From positions 1 to 64,000 of the forward strand of contig JAMJFZ010003746.1 of assembly GCA_026225945.1 (NCBI GenBank): a stretch of 64,000 nt of DNA. The letters run 5' to 3'. The stretch comes from Cricetomys ansorgei. Lineage: Eukaryota > Chordata > Mammalia > Rodentia > Nesomyidae. Positions 11,311 to 24,575 of the stretch are shown here, piece after piece; the first letter of the stretch is position 1; the number at the start of each line of letters is the position of its first letter. The position numbers and the translations under genes were made by a program. The notes beneath the pieces are model-generated. The model was not told the origin of the DNA. It was given only the letters and a program-made list of their open reading frames with translations, and ran no database searches.

Positions 11311-11555
11311 CCAAAAAAGAGGAAAAAATTAAGAGTGCATATTATTTATGTTTAAATATTTTATTTTTAATTATTTGATATCAATATGTCATATGAGAAC
11401 ATATAATACAATTTACCAGTTGAAATTATTTTACCATAGAGTTCCAAGAAGTGTTACTATTCACCAATACAGTAGTAGTTCCTGTTTAAATCTTTGCACT
11501 ATCCTTTCATTCTACTATTCAAAACAGGTCATTTTACAACATGTGTCAGCTGCCT

Positions 11556-11690
11556 ATAGGGGTACATACCTGTAATCCTAGTCCTTTGAGACAGATGCAG
11601 TTGAATCTCTCTGAGTCTGAGGCCTACCTCATCTGCAGAGTATATTCCTGTGTTGCCATACATATGTGGAGATACTCTCTCAACATTTCC
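11556..11690 (+). mobile_element. B1-like SINE fragment, sense
   Basis: The order GTACATACCTGTAATCCTAG, TTTGAGACAGATGCAG, TGAGTCTGAGGCCTAC and CTGCAGAGTATATTCC matches an old B1/pB1 monomer. The copy is badly diverged, and its 3' part does not reach a clear tail. Confidence 0.5.
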
Positions 11691-11725
11691 CCCTCCAAAA
11701 ATAGCATATTCGATTTATGAAACTT

Positions 11726-11765
11726 ATCAGTTCTCAGCCTTTTGGCTAAGATCAAGTATTGTATC
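11726..11765 (+). pseudogene. U2 snRNA pseudogene fragment
   Basis: The 40-bp stretch contains TTCTCAGCCTTTTGGCTAAG followed by ATCAAGTATTGTATC. It matches the 5' end of spliceosomal U2 snRNA, including the branch-point-recognition region, with about four or five differences. The homology stops after GTATC and no later U2 stem is present. It is a truncated retro-copy, not a working snRNA gene; no snRNA promoter element was recognised. Confidence 0.8.
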
Positions 11766-12254
11766 AATTTATGGAATTTTTCCTAATGTAATTGGGTTGG
11801 ACTCATTTATACTCAGCTTAATCTTTCATTATCCTTACATCAAGACAACTGTGTGAACAAGGAAAATAAGTGGAGAGTCCATTCACAGAGGGATAGAAAG
11901 TCACTGAATTCTTTATTGGCCATGTAGTGGGGGACATTTATCACCTTCAAATGGTAAAAGGCAGAAGGAGGACATGGGGTATCTTCATCTTCTACATTAT
12001 AGCTACATATTTGGGAGCTGAAGAGTTGACAGTACTATTGCTGTTGGTTACCTATTACATAGTTCAGAAATAATTGTAATTTTTAGACAGGATATCTGAT
12101 AAATTATTTTGACATCTTTCGGCACCAGGTATGCAAACAGTGTAAAGACATGCATATGTGACTCTATATTATAAAAGATTTTCTTCATGTGTATGTTAAT
12201 TTTTAATTAAATTTAATTTAAATTTGATGTATGAGTGTTTTGTTAGTGTGTCTA
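11766..12254. other. No gene recognised
   Basis: AT-rich unique-looking sequence with no ORF, SINE or RNA gene that I can support. Confidence 0.4.
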
Positions 12255-12418
12255 CCAAATAAATGCTTGTCAGGTACTAACAGAGGCCTGAAGATGGTAT
12301 CAAATCCCACATGTCTGGAGTCACACAGTTGTGAACTGTCTTGAATTCTGGGAATCAAAGCCACACCCTGTGAGCAAACAGCTGGTGCTCTTCATGGCTG
12401 ATCCATCTATTCATCCCC
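12255..12418 (-). mobile_element. B3-type SINE, antisense
   Basis: Its motifs are GTACTAACAGAGGCCTGAAG, GGAGTCACACAGTTGTGAAC, GAATCAAAGCCACACCCTG and GTGCTCTTCATGGCTGATCC. They are in the reverse-complement order of B3, with the tRNA-like head at the right end. Confidence 0.65.
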
Positions 12419-12419
12419 A

Positions 12420-13610
12420 TGTACATCTCATATGTAACAGTAATATGTGAATGGAGAGTTCTGAGTTCATTTTTACCTCAGCTCTGCAGACCCAGGGGAA
12501 ATCCAAGATTGATAGTATCGCAAACTAGCTTAGATTAGGTTCTTCTATAAGTTTCTGGACCCAAATCACCACACAATAAGTGAATGATAAAGAGAGAAAC
12601 AGAGACATCCCTCAAAATGGTTGCCTACTTAATGAAAGCCACAAGATTTATTTTATCTCAAAGGTGGTAAAAGAGCAATGGGAGCCCACAAGGATACACA
12701 AAAGTTAGCTATAGCTCTGCTGTAGTTCATGCTTCCTGTAAGGATAGAGAAAGAATTTGTGTGCCTGAAAACTAATGTGTCTCAAAGGGATGGTATTCTG
12801 TTTGCCTGCTGCCTGAAAAACCCTTTGTTAGAATCCCTGAGTGGTAGTGACTCCAGATCACTGAGAGTTTGTCTGGGATATTGGAACTTAGAAGTCATTC
12901 TAAGGCTGGGACAGTCAGGTATTTACAAAGAGCTGTTGAATATGGAGCAAATTTTAGGGAGGAGTCTTTGGACATGCAAGCCAGAGGATCAAAAGGTCAG
13001 TGGGCAATGCTCAGGGTGTACCTGAGGACAAGCTAGGAATACTTTACTCTCTCTGTTCAGCTCATCAACTCTGTTGGGTCGGTTCCCACCAGGTCTCTCA
13101 CTCTTCTTATCCTTGGCAACTTTACTGTAGGTAGTTTTGACAGCACCCTGTGGCACAAATCTAACAGTCTCCACTTGAACTTTAAAAGGTTCTCTGTCAC
13201 CACCCTGTCATTCCTGTAACTTGCCTGACTGCATTCCAGGAATAAAGATATTTTAAAGAGACATTTATATCTATCTCTTTGGCTAAAAACTAGTGAATGA
13301 GTGGACCCCATGAAATTCAAAATTCCTGTGGAATCTCATTCTGGGAAAAGCCTGAGTCCTCCAGAGGAGAATTTTCTGATTAAGAAATGTTTACAACTTA
13401 ATATATTGCAGTAGAGAGAGGAACTGAGGATTGGAGAGGTACTGAGGGATGGGGTCAATTTCATAATATGGCTTTGTTAGATTACTTTCTATGTAGCTCT
13501 TAGCTTCTATTTTAACCTGTTAGGACCCCATTAATGGGTTAGGTGAATTAGATCATTGTCACTTTCAAATTAGCCATACCAAGTAAGTGATTTCAATTTT
13601 TCACAATTTA
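12420..13610. other. Intergenic stretch, no gene recognised
   Basis: Several short frames on both strands (for example 12729-13025 on + and 13057-13320 on -) have no domain, no splice context and no family resemblance. I call no gene here. Confidence 0.45.
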
Positions 13611-13614
13611 CTAT

Positions 13615-16600
13615 GTTTTCATCTCTTGTATAATACATCCTGACCAATTGCTCCCCTCCCTCTACTCCCAGATCCCTTCTTTACAATCCTCTTCCCCAGT
13701 TCTAATTTCTTGGCCCCACACATGAAGCAAAACCCCCAATTCACAGAAAAGAGCAGTACTCCCAGGGTTACTGCTCAAAAAGGACGTAACAAGGTGGAAC
13801 AAGGCCAGGCACTACTACCTATATCAAGGGTGGACTAGATACTCAGCAAGAGCAAAAGAGTCTCAAGGAAAGAAGGTAAAAGGATCAGAGACATCCCACA
13901 CTCCAGCCCCTAGGTGTTTTGCCAGAACACCAAGCCACACAACCAAGAGATTATATTTAGGAGATCCTGTAGGTTCTGAGCCTGCCACTTTCCATGAGCC
14001 CCTAAGTGTGCTGGTAAGTTGACTCTGTAGGGCTTCTCCTCATGTCCTCAACACCTCTTGTCCCTACAATCCACTTCCTCCTCTTCTGTGGGGTTCCCTG
14101 AGCTCTCCATGGTGTTTGGGCCTCTACATTTGTTCCCAACTGCTGATAGAGGAAGCCTATCTGATGATAATGGGCTAGGAAATGATCTATGAGCAGAGCA
14201 GCAAATCATTAGAAATTCTCTCCATGGTATCTAGAATAGTGCCTGGCATGCCATTCGGCATCAGGCATGAGCTTTCTTTTTGGCATGGGGTTCTCTGCCC
14301 TTCTGTTGTCCCAGTGCATCCTACAGGAAGTACAGACCATATGTTGAAGGTTTTATGGTTGGGATGATGTCCCAGTTCCAACACTGGAAGACTTGCCATA
14401 CTACAGGAGATGTCCTGTTCAGACTCACTATCACCCCAAACTAGAAGTACTTCCTATGGACTACCTCACAGGGTCCAGTGAGTTTCTACTGCACTGTGGC
14501 TCCTGATCACTCCCCCAGCCTCCCTGCACTATCCTATTTCCAAGGGAGATCTATTTACGAAGTAGATCCCTGTGCCCACTGTTGTCATCCTTGTTGCATA
14601 GGCTCTCTGAGTCTGTGGTTTGAAGCACCTTTGTCCTTTGCTTAACAGTTAATATAGACATATAAGTGAGTATACACCATGTTTGTCATTCTCGGTCTAA
14701 GTTATATCACTCAGCATGGTTTTTTTCTAGTTCCATCCATTTGTCTGAATAATCCATGAGAACATGTTGTTTAATAGCTGAGTAGTACTCCACTGTGTAC
14801 CTGTACTACAATTTCTCTATCATTTATTAAGTTAAGGGGCATCTTGGTTGTTTCCAGTTTCTGGCTAATATGAATGTTTCTATGAACAGAGTTGAGCAAG
14901 TGTCCTTCTGGTGGAATTGAGGCTCCTTTTTGCATATGCCCAGAAGTGTGCAACTGGGTCTTGAGATAGGTCACTTTCCATTTTTGTGAGGGATCACCAT
15001 AGTGAGTACAAATTTGCACTCACACCAGCAATGAAAGAGTGTTCCTTTTGTTCTATGTCCTCCACAGCGTGAGCTGTCCTTTGTGTTATTATCTTAGTCC
15101 TTTTGATACATGTAATATGTAATCTGAGAGTAGTTTTGATTTGCATTTCCCAGATATCTATGGATGTCAAACATTTCATTAAGTGTTTCTCAGCAATTTG
15201 ATTGCCCTCTTTTGATATTTCTTTGTTTAGATATTTACTCAGATTATTTGTTTTGTGCATGTGCAGTTTCTAAAGTTCTTTATATATTTTGGATATTAGC
15301 TGTCTATTGAAAGAGGAATTGGTGAAAATATTTTTCCATTCTATAGGATGATGTTTTTCATACTGACAGATTATTTTGCATTACAGAAGCTTTTCAGTTT
15401 CATGATGTCTCATTTATTAATTGTTGATCTTAGTGCCTGAGCTATTGGTGTTCTGTTCAGGAAGATGTCTCCTGTGCCACTGCATTCAAGGGTATTCCTC
15501 ACTTTCTAGTTCAGGTTCAGTGTATCTGGTTTCATATTTAGGTCCTTAATCATCCTGGTCTTGTGTTTTGTGCAGGGTGAAAAATATAGTTCTCTTTGCA
15601 TTCTTCTACATGCAGACATCCAATTAAACCAGCACCATTTGTAAAAGATCTTTTTTTTTCCATTGCTATTTCTGGCTTCTTTATCAAAGATCAGCTGTCT
15701 ATAAGTATTTGGATTTCTGTCCAGATCTTCAATTTCATTTCCTTGATCTATTTGCCTTTTTTTTGCCAATGCCATATAGTTTTTCTTACTATAGCTCTGT
15801 AGTACATCTTGAGTTCGAGTATGTTGATACCTCTAAAGTTAGTTTTTTCAGGATCATTTTCCTATATTGTGTTTTTTTTTGTTTTTCCAAATGAAGTTGA
15901 GTATTGTACTTTGTGGGCCTGTAAAGAATTGTATTGGTATTTTGATAGAGATTGCATTGAATCTATAGATTGCTTTAGGTAAAATGGACATTTTTTACCA
16001 CATTAATCCTACCAATTGAGGAGCATGGGAGATATTTGCTTCTTTTGAGTTCTTTAATTTCTTTTTCCAAAAACTTAATGTTTTTGTCATACAAGTCTTT
16101 CACTTGCTTGGTTAGAGTCATCCCAACATATATCCATTTTTTTATTATTTATGTGGCTTTCTGATTTTGTAATTTGTTCCCTTGTCATTTGTAGAGAGGA
16201 GGGCTAATGATTTTTTTTAGTTGATCTTGAGGATAGCTGATTCACTGAAGTTGTTCACCAGCAATAGGTGTTCCCTGGTAGAATTTTGTTGTCACTTATA
16301 TATACAATCATATTATCTTCAAATAAAGATACTTTGGCTTCTTGCTTTTGAATTTGTATCTCCTTGATCTCCTTCTTTTGTCTTATTTCTCTACCTAAAC
16401 TTCAAGTACTATATTGAATAGATTAGAGAGAGTGGACAACTTTGTTTAGTTTCTGATTTTAGTGAAATTGCTTTGAGTTTCTCTCCATTTAGTTTCATGT
16501 TGTCTGTGACTTTCTGTAAATTGCCTTTATTATGCTTAAGTATGATCCTTATATCACTAGTCTCTCTTAGACTTTTATCCTGAAGTGGTGTTGGATTTGT

Positions 16601-18180
16601 TAATAGCTTTCCTGGCATCACCTAGTGATATGAGCATGCATGTTTTTTGTTTGTTTCAGTTTGTTTATATGATGTATTACATTGACTGATTTTCGTATGT
16701 TGAGCCATACCTGCATCTCTCAGAAGAAGCCTACTTCATCATGGTGGATGATCTTTTGATATGTTCCTGATTTGATTTTTGATTATTTTATTGAGTATTC
16801 TTGAGTCTCTCTCTGTCCATGATTCAAGTTTGACTGTAACTTTTGCTCTCTCTTTTCTTTTCTTTGAGATAGAATGTCTCTGTTGTAATGCTAGCTTTCC
16901 TGGAATTCACTCTGTAGACCAGACTGCCCTCAAACTTACAGAGATCCTCCTGCCTCTGCCTCCCAAGTATAGGGATTAAAAGCATGTGCCACCACTGTTT
17001 TTGTTATTGTTGAAACTTTGTCTGGTTTGGGTATCAGAGTGACTGGGGCTTTGTAGAATGAGTTTGGCAATGTTCCTTCTGTTTCTATTTTGTGGAATAA
17101 CTTGAAGAGTATTGGTGTTAACTCTTCTTTGAATGTCTGACTCTGCAATAATTCTGCAATAAAACCATCTAGGCCTGGGATTTTTTGGTTGGGAGACCTT
17201 TTAATGACTGCTTCTATTTCCTTTGCGTTTATAGGTCTATTTCAGTTGTTTCTCTGATCTTGATTTAACTTTCGTAGTTGGTATCTATTCAGAAAATTAG
17301 ACATAACTTTTATATTTTATATTTTTGTGCAATGTCTGTTTAAAAAAATATAACCTAATGACTCTTTGGGTTTCCACAGTGTCTGTAGATTATCCTCCAT
17401 TTAATTTCTCATTTCGTTGACTTGGATATTCTTTCTCCATCTTTTTATTAGATTGGATAAGGGTTTGTGTATCTTGTTGATTTTCTCAAAGAACCAGCTC
17501 TTTGTTTCATTGTGTGGTTCTCTTTGTTTCCAATTTGTGGATTTCAACTCTTGGTTTGATTATTTCTTTCTGTCTGTTTCTCTTGGGTATGCTTACTTCT
17601 TTATGTTCTACAGCTTTCTGATGCAGTGTTAACTTGCTAGTATGAGATCTCTTCTCTTTTTTATTCTAAGCACTTTGTGCTGTGAATTTTCTGCTTTGCA
17701 CTGCTTTCATTTTGTCCCATAAATTTGGGGATGTTGTAGATTCATTTTTTTTAAATTCCAGAAAGTCTATAATTTCTTTCCTTATTTCTGTCTTGACCAA
17801 GTCATCATTTATTTGAGGGTGTTCTTTTTCATGAATTTATAGGCCTTCTGTTGATGCTATTGTTGTTGAAATCCATCTTAAATCTATGGCAGTCTGATAT
17901 GATGTGTGAGGTTATATCAATTTTCTTCTATCAGTTGAAGCTTGCTTTGTGACCCAGTATGTGATCAGTTGTGGAGTAGGTTCTATGAGGTGATAATTCA
18001 AAGTTATTTTCTTTGTGTGTTGGTGAAATGTTCTATAGATATCCATTAGGTCCATTTGGTTTATAGCATCTGTTGTCAGGGTAGAGGAGGTAATATTAAG
18101 GAAGCCTTTAGCATAGCTGTAACAGATGGCCCTCACTATTTAGGATAAATGGGTGAATGTTTCCTTTCTTCAGCTACTCT
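13615..18180 (-). mobile_element. 5'-truncated L1 (Lx-type) LINE, antisense
   Basis: About 4.5 kb of L1 lies in reverse orientation. The low-coordinate end looks like a rodent L1 3' UTR. Reverse-strand translation gives reverse-transcriptase wording such as [14 protein letters not shown] and [12 protein letters not shown] (near 16980-17100), characteristic of L1 ORF2p. The segment near 17700-18130 matches the upstream part of ORF2 by wording in reverse. ORF2 is broken by many stops and frameshifts, so the element is dead. Homology fades near 18180, before the 5' UTR and ORF1, which indicates 5' truncation. A B1 is inserted at 16862-16998. Confidence 0.85.
16862..16998 (-). mobile_element. B1 SINE inserted in the L1
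   Basis: A reverse-complement B1: TTGAGATAGAATGTCTCTG, a GGAATTCACTCTGTAGACCA stretch, CTGCCTCTGCCTCCCAAGTA and GGGATTAAAAGCATGTG. It interrupts the ORF2 reverse-transcriptase wording of the surrounding antisense L1, so it inserted after the L1. Confidence 0.85.
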
Positions 18181-18579
18181 CCTTCTCTTTTCCTTTTTCT
18201 TTAGAGCTCTTTCTACCTAGCTTATTTTCCCATCTTGTTTTTTTTTAATTTCTAAAGTTCTGTTCTAAATTTACATTACTGTGTTTAAGAGATCTACAAA
18301 CCAAGATGCCTATAACTTGCAAACTCCACTTTCCCTAAGAGAGATAACTTTTGGGAATATCCAAAGCAGTTGTTTATGTAAGACAACAAGACATGTGTTT
18401 TTAAGTCTGTAAGCAAATTTGTAACCCCACCCACACAGGATGTAAATGATCACATGTAGTTGAGTGGTACAAAAGCAAGAAATACATCAGAATGCTTGCT
18501 TTTCCATGATTGAGTGAAAGTCAAAAGTATACATACAAACTTGTTTTTTTGCCTTTATAAACCCCTGCCTGACGTAATT

Positions 18580-18840
18580 TGGTGGCAATATTACTATTAG
18601 TCTGGGCTGGATAAGAGAGCTAACTGAGCATGAGACAGTGACCAAGCAGAAGAAGAGCAGTGACCAACAGTGTCGCACTATATATTTTGCCTTCAGTTGT
18701 TAGCCTGTGTTTCTTTCTTGAGTTCCTTCAATATTGACTGTAGACTGACAGGATCAGACAAATAAGCCCGTTTATCATTCATAATCTGAGTTTCTTTTGA
18801 TTAAAGGATTTAATCAAAACAACAAAGAATCAATATAGAA
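18580..18840 (+). repeat. URR1-like repeat, second forward copy
   Basis: It shares the GAGAGCTAACTGAGCATGAG and ACAGTGACCAAGCAG stretches, a CTTCAATATTGACTGTAGAC tail and GATTTAATCAAAACAACAAA with the 2.8-kb copy in the same order. It is diverged, and the 5' end is uncertain. Confidence 0.5.
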
Positions 18841-19490
18841 CAAATATTGGTACCCCAAAAATGAGGTTGTTGCTGTAAGACTCTGAGAATATTATACCTT
18901 TGCTTCAGTGTAAATATAGCAAAGGTGCCCTAAAAGTAAGCCCCTACTCAGCCAAGTCTTGAACTTTTGGAAGTAAAAGAAAATAAGCAGATTCCTAGCC
19001 ACAGAAAACTACTTCATAGAGAACCTGATGCTGCTCTGTTCCAAATGGGGCAAATGTCATCCATAGCCAGATCCAAATATCGTGGTATCAGCTGAGTGCT
19101 ACTTTTTGTGGAAATAAGAAAGATGCAATATTTAAAAGTCATGTAAGGATATTCTGAGTGTGCATAGCATTAAGCTATGAGGATGAAGCCTGGATTACAT
19201 TTTGAGATCACAAAAGTTTATTAGATACCCAAATAATTAGATATTTGCATGGAGAGCTGCATATAGCAATTGGAAGTTGTGAAAGAGAGAGATATATGAG
19301 AAGATTCAGGGATAGAGCCATCTCACACCTTTGAAACTGAAGCCTGAGGTATCTTAGACACAGATTCAGCATTTAGTACTTGCTCTGCTGGTTTTCAGTC
19401 TTTTGTGGTTCAGTATTTCCACACTATGTCCTCATTTCTCTTTTTAGGAATGGGAATGTGTATTCTGTGTCATTGGTGGTGGTTGTTCCA
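18840..19490. repeat. Second copy of the 3.2-4.1 kb repeat
   Basis: Shared ordered motifs with 3200-4080: TACCCCAAAAATGAGGTTGT, GCATGGAGAGCTGCATATAG, AGAGAGAGATATATGAG and GGAATGGGAATGTGTATTC. Both copies follow a URR1-like segment, so the composite was probably dispersed as one unit. Family name uncertain. Confidence 0.45.
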
Positions 19491-19499
19491 TGTTATTAG

Positions 19500-19760
19500 C
19501 ATCCCAATAACTGCTGGGGTCCCTTGCTGCAATGGGGCTACACTTTCACCAATAGCCTCTTCTGAGATCACTTCATGGTGCCAAGCCTCAACTACTTTAC
19601 AGGACCTCTTAATTTCAGGTCTTCAGCTACAACTGAGGCTGTACCTTTCCTAATGGTCTTTCCTGGGCTTCTTACAGTGCCAAGCCTCAGCTGCTCTCCA
19701 AAGACCCCTTCATGCCTTTTAAACCAGCACCACCTGGGTTAACTCTTACAGTACCAAGCT
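19500..19760 (-). repeat. Unclassified rodent repeat, related to 31.25 kb
   Basis: The reverse complement of this stretch and the + strand at 31255-31330 share TTGAGGCTTGGCA, GAGGCTATTGGTGAAA and TTGCAGCAAGGGACC in the same order. It is therefore one end of a dispersed element present twice in opposite orientation. I cannot name the family. Confidence 0.5.
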
Positions 19761-20325
19761 AGGCTGTCAGCACGAGATACATTGCCAGTTTTTGAAGGAC
19801 CGTTTTCTGGGCACTGAGCATTAGGAAACACTTTCCAGATTTTAAGATAGAATCTGGTTTGCTGGAAAAGGAACTAGCCCTTGTCTGCAGGAAGAGATGC
19901 CTTATGGTTTGGAGAAACCACTTGCAGGCAGGTTTCCAGGGGAAAACAACTGTTCAGTTTACCTAAGCGGATTTTTGGCTCTAAGCCATGGCTTCCACAA
20001 CATGGCTTCCAGGGTGTCCTGGGCCAGTGGGAAGAATCTCTGGCAAAGTCTTGGCAGTTTGGCTTTTTTTCACCACTGCTACAGGGTGCATATACGATTC
20101 TTCATAGACCTCAAGCACAAGCCTAAGCCCACTTAGGCTTCTCACACACACTAAGCCATCAACAAACTCAGTTTATACAACAGTACACTACCAACAGCTG
20201 AGGGAAGGAGCAGGAGCATCATCTCCATGATCAAGAAAAGCAGTAAGAACCATGATTTTTCCTGCTCCTAGCTGAATTCTTTATCTCTAAGAGCTGTGCA
20301 TGTCACCTATTAGTTTTTTTCCTTT
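19760..20325. other. No gene recognised
   Basis: Two overlapping + frames of about 80 codons (19881-20136) exist but have no domain or splice context. The flanking repeat may extend here. Confidence 0.4.
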
Positions 20326-20370
20326 TTAATTAATTAATTAATTAATTAATTAATTCATTCATTCATTTCA
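20326..20370. repeat. (TTAA)n and (ATTC)n microsatellite
   Basis: About seven copies of a TTAA unit followed directly by about three copies of an ATTC unit. Confidence 0.9.
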
Positions 20371-23300
20371 CACCATTTCCTCTTCATAGAGGCTTATTTC
20401 TTTCTCTTTCCTCTTCCTTCAGGAAACTTCTCATGATTTTTGCAAATATATAATCTGTGTCCTCTAGGAGCTGCCATGAGCATACTTTATGAGACTCTTC
20501 AAGGTCTGGAATTTCCTTTTCCTCCTTATCTCCAGGTTGGTCTAGCCAGCGTGATCAGGCCCCTCATTGCAGGCACCATTTGTAATTTATGTCTACTGTG
20601 GAAGCTCATAAAAAGGCACAAGGAAGCATTTTCATAGCTTCAAACTCTGAGAGACCACAGCAGTGGGAACCCTCTGCATGACAAGCACCATCCTCAACAG
20701 TGGAACCCTGAGCATCTCAGCTCATGTGTTTTAACTCACTCAGAACTCCTCATAAGCAATCAAACATTCCCCACAGAAATCCAACACCTACAAACAATAC
20801 AAAAGACCAAGGCCTATGCATCCCTTTTTCCAATAGTGCACAAAAAACAAGTATTTAAACACAACTAAAAATAAACTTCCACAACATTTATGGCTAGAAG
20901 CTGCTTGAACTTCTGGGAACAGCTTGTAAGAGCTATTTTAGAGAGTGTGTTCAGATGGAAAAGTCCGTTGGTGTCAGGGGTGATATTGAGCACTAGAATT
21001 TGGTGAGAGGGAAGTCAGGCAGGTATAAGGTTCAGATAAAGATAGTTACTTCCAGAGAATAAGAAAAAGGCATACAATTGGTCTTTGAAGCATCAGATAG
21101 AGGAGAGTTACTGAGATAACTGGGAAAGCAGTTAATGGTATAGAAGTTTTTAGATGTTAGTCCATTTCTACAGGTTTAGATAAATTATAACAGCTAGAAA
21201 GGGCTGTATAGGATTCTTCTTCCCTTTCTTTTCCTTCCTAATGTTTTAGAGCTAAAGAGAATTTAAAAAGTTTCAAGTTAGGACTCTTTTCCCAGGAACA
21301 ACCAATTGCCGGGAGAAAGCCAAACCAGGCTGGCACTGGAGTATTGTTAGGAATGTGAAAAAGTAACCATTGTACAAGGCTTCAAAACAATATACAGCAT
21401 TTAGAAACAGTTACAGTCCTTATGAAAACATGTACAGTCCCAGACCCACACTCCAAATGGAACTGGGTAGTCTGTTTTCCTCTAAGATACATGGGACTTT
21501 TGTCCAAAGTGTGCTGTCCATTCTTGTGTCTGTCCCAGCATGCCCTAGGAACCCATGCTTTGGTTTTAATTTTCTAGGTGCAGTGACATAAGAATTCTAT
21601 AGAAAAAGAACATTCTAATATCATTTCTTTCTCCATTGTTTTGGCTTTGTGTATTTTGTGTCCTATATTTCCTAACCTATGAGTATGCAATCTAAGAATG
21701 TATATGGTAAGTTATACTATGCTTTTTCTGACCCAGGAAGCCTGAATTATAGAAATCCATCTTTAAAATGGGGAATTTCGCCTGAATGTCATCATGCTTG
21801 ACTCATTTCCAGATGGAGAAATATAACAGGTATTAAGAGAGTATAAATCTGAAGAACAGCGTTAATAGAATGTTAAAAGAAATGTTGGAATTTCAACTCA
21901 CGAAGTAGCCAAAACACTCCCTAACTTACAATCACTAAATGTTTACTGATATCTTCAGCATGTGAGTTTCAATATATATGATAGAAGAGGATCTAGGACA
22001 GACAGGCAAAATCAGACTGATGACAATATAGTGAGAATCCACTAAGATCACAGGTATTCCAGAATCACATATCTAGAAGTGGATAATCCACACTGACTTG
22101 ATGTCTTGATTGACAATAAAGAAGAGGAGGAAACAAGTAACCAGGCCCACATCACTGAAGTGTCTAATCTGAGAGGTATACCTTTTTTTCATGGATACTC
22201 TTGCGAAAAGGAACAAGAGCTAGGAAACTAGTATACATTGCTCTGGAGAAAGAGGGACACAAAGATCAGCAGATGTTTCCAAGCTATTTCTCTTTTCCTA
22301 AAATATAGCTAGATATCAGAAAATGTATCCCTTCACTGTGTTGTGACAATTTGAGATCTCTATTATTGATGGGCCCTAAGAATGAAATGATGATGGATTA
22401 TTCTACACAGGCTTGCCTTGAATACAACATGGGGGATGAAAGTTAGCCCTCATAGAAAATTAAATCAGAGTATTGTATTGTCCTACAACTTGATCTCTTC
22501 CTAGGAGGGAGGGTACTGACTAAGGTTTTCAGGTTATCTGCCTCTATTTGCAGATGCACCTAAACTGATAACCAGTGTTGTGTCTAGACTAGACCTGGTC
22601 TAAGTAATCTCCAAGAATCCTAAACCTTAGTGTTACATGCTAAGTGCAGAACTTGTGGAACATATTAGAAAAATTATATCTCTGACTTTGGAAACCTTCC
22701 TTTCAGAGGTGTACCTGAAACGAGCTCCTAGTCATTGCACCGTGACTGTGAACAAGGAGGATTTTTTTTTATGAACAGGCTCTGCTCCCTGTGCTCTATG
22801 CATTTCAGTCCACAGAGTAAAGTTCTTCAGAGGCCACTGATGTCCCAGGGAGTTTCAAGAACCATTCAGGTACCAGTTGGATATCATGTCTGGCCTCCAG
22901 CTACCATAAAGTCCTGATAAGAATCCACCATACCAGATCCAGCAACTGAACTGGCCAATTCTCCCCTTCTGTGGAAAGCCCTAGCATCCATGTCAGGGCT
23001 TCTGAGCTTACCCAAGCTCACCACACTGTCCTTACATTTCAAGGCAATGGTATTAAGAGGGCAGCACATGTTCCTATATGAGTGGTGGTGCACACCAACA
23101 ACTCAAAGGCTGGAAGAACTCTCCGATCCTGATGACTGTTGCCTCCACCCAGAAGCCCTAATTGACTAAACAGTCCTAGGCAAGAAGAGCAGATTTGATA
23201 AGAGTGTGCTGAAGGGACACAGCACAGTGGTTTCAAGCCCTGGCTTCCACCCCAGGCACAGACAAGTACCAAATCAGCAGAGATTTGCAGTTAAAAGCAC

Positions 23301-24350
23301 TTGTGCCTGGCTTCCATATCGGATCCTGCTTACTTTCTTCACTCAATCTAAGAATCCAGTAGGTGTTCAGTCCACATTTTGGATGTCTCTGCATCTCTTC
23401 AGTATGAGCAAGAATTCTGAAGAAGTGTGTTCTAATATCAGGAAATGGATGAACAGTCTAGAGAGAGCTAGGGCAAGCAGGCAAAGAAAAAACAATTCCT
23501 TCTATGTTCTTTATATACACTGCCAACAGGTGTAGCCTATATGAAAGATGTATCATCCCATCTCAAAAGACCTGGATTAATGGTGGATTTTTAAACTCCA
23601 CATGATTTAATTACAAAAATATTCTCATAGCTGTACCCACCTGAATGGGTTTTAGTTAATTCTAGATACAGTCAAATGGACCATCTAGAATAGATACCAC
23701 TTCAATCAAGACAATATAACAGAGAGAGATTTCTTACTTCCATCAGGCAAGGAGAGAATTGGAGTCATTTCCAAAGCAATGCTTTTGCTCAACAAAGGAA
23801 GCACAGGGATTTTATTTAGGGAGTCTGAACATGTTCATGTATAGGTCTGCCTTTTCCTAACCATCCTCATGTAACACAACTACTTCTGCATGTGGTCACA
23901 ACATAAAAGCACAGACATTTGAGGGAATTCTTAGCTCAAAGTCATGCAGAATCATATGCAAAATATAACAACAATGAACATAAATACTTATGGAAAACTC
24001 ATCCTGTACTATAGGTTCTTCTTGGAAATCAAATAACACTGGGAAAGTAGATTGTTTAGGAGTCAATGCTGCAAGGACTCAAGAAATGGATGCCCTATTG
24101 TCACATATACAAAGGACAGAGAACACAAATACATAAAACATCAAGGAAGAACCACCTATTACGACTGTGACATTGTTCTTAGATGGATGGCAATGCTGAG
24201 ATACTCTATCCTCAGAACTAGGCTGCTTTTTCCTTTGTGTAGGCTGGCTCAGAAGAAGCTCACAACAGCATCCATTTTGAACCAGAAAGAGTTCATTTTA
24301 ACTAGTCCTGGATGCTGTGTGTCTCAGGGCTATAATATCAGTGTTGAGAA
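20371..24350. other. Long stretch with no gene recognised
   Basis: About 4 kb with only short frames on both strands (none above 124 codons, none with a recognisable domain). It may hold old LTR or LINE remnants, but I cannot assign any. Nothing here is supported as a gene, RNA or regulatory site. Confidence 0.4.
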
Positions 24351-24354
24351 TTCC

Positions 24355-24575
24355 ATTCTTTTTTTATTCTTTATTTCTAATATATGTATGAGTATTTGCC
24401 TACATGTGTCTGTGTGCAGGACCTGAAGAAGCCAGAAGAAGATACCAATTACCCCTAGAGATGTAGTTATAAAGAGATGACTAACCAACATGTGGGTGCT
24501 GGGGATCAAACCTGGGTCCTCTGGAACAGAACTCAATGCTCTTAACCACTGAGCCATATATCTAGCTCCTCATTT
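24355..24575 (-). mobile_element. B2/B3-type SINE, antisense
   Basis: The right end reads TGGGTCCTCTGGAACAGAAC, then GCTCTTAACCACTGAGCC, the reverse complement of the tRNA-derived B2 head. The left end is T-rich (TTTTTTATTCTTTATTTC), corresponding to the A-rich tail. Confidence 0.85.

Noticed and set aside
13615..18180. Reverse-transcriptase gene on the minus strand
   Set aside because: The wording is L1 ORF2, but it is broken by stops, frameshifts and a B1 insertion, so it is a dead LINE.
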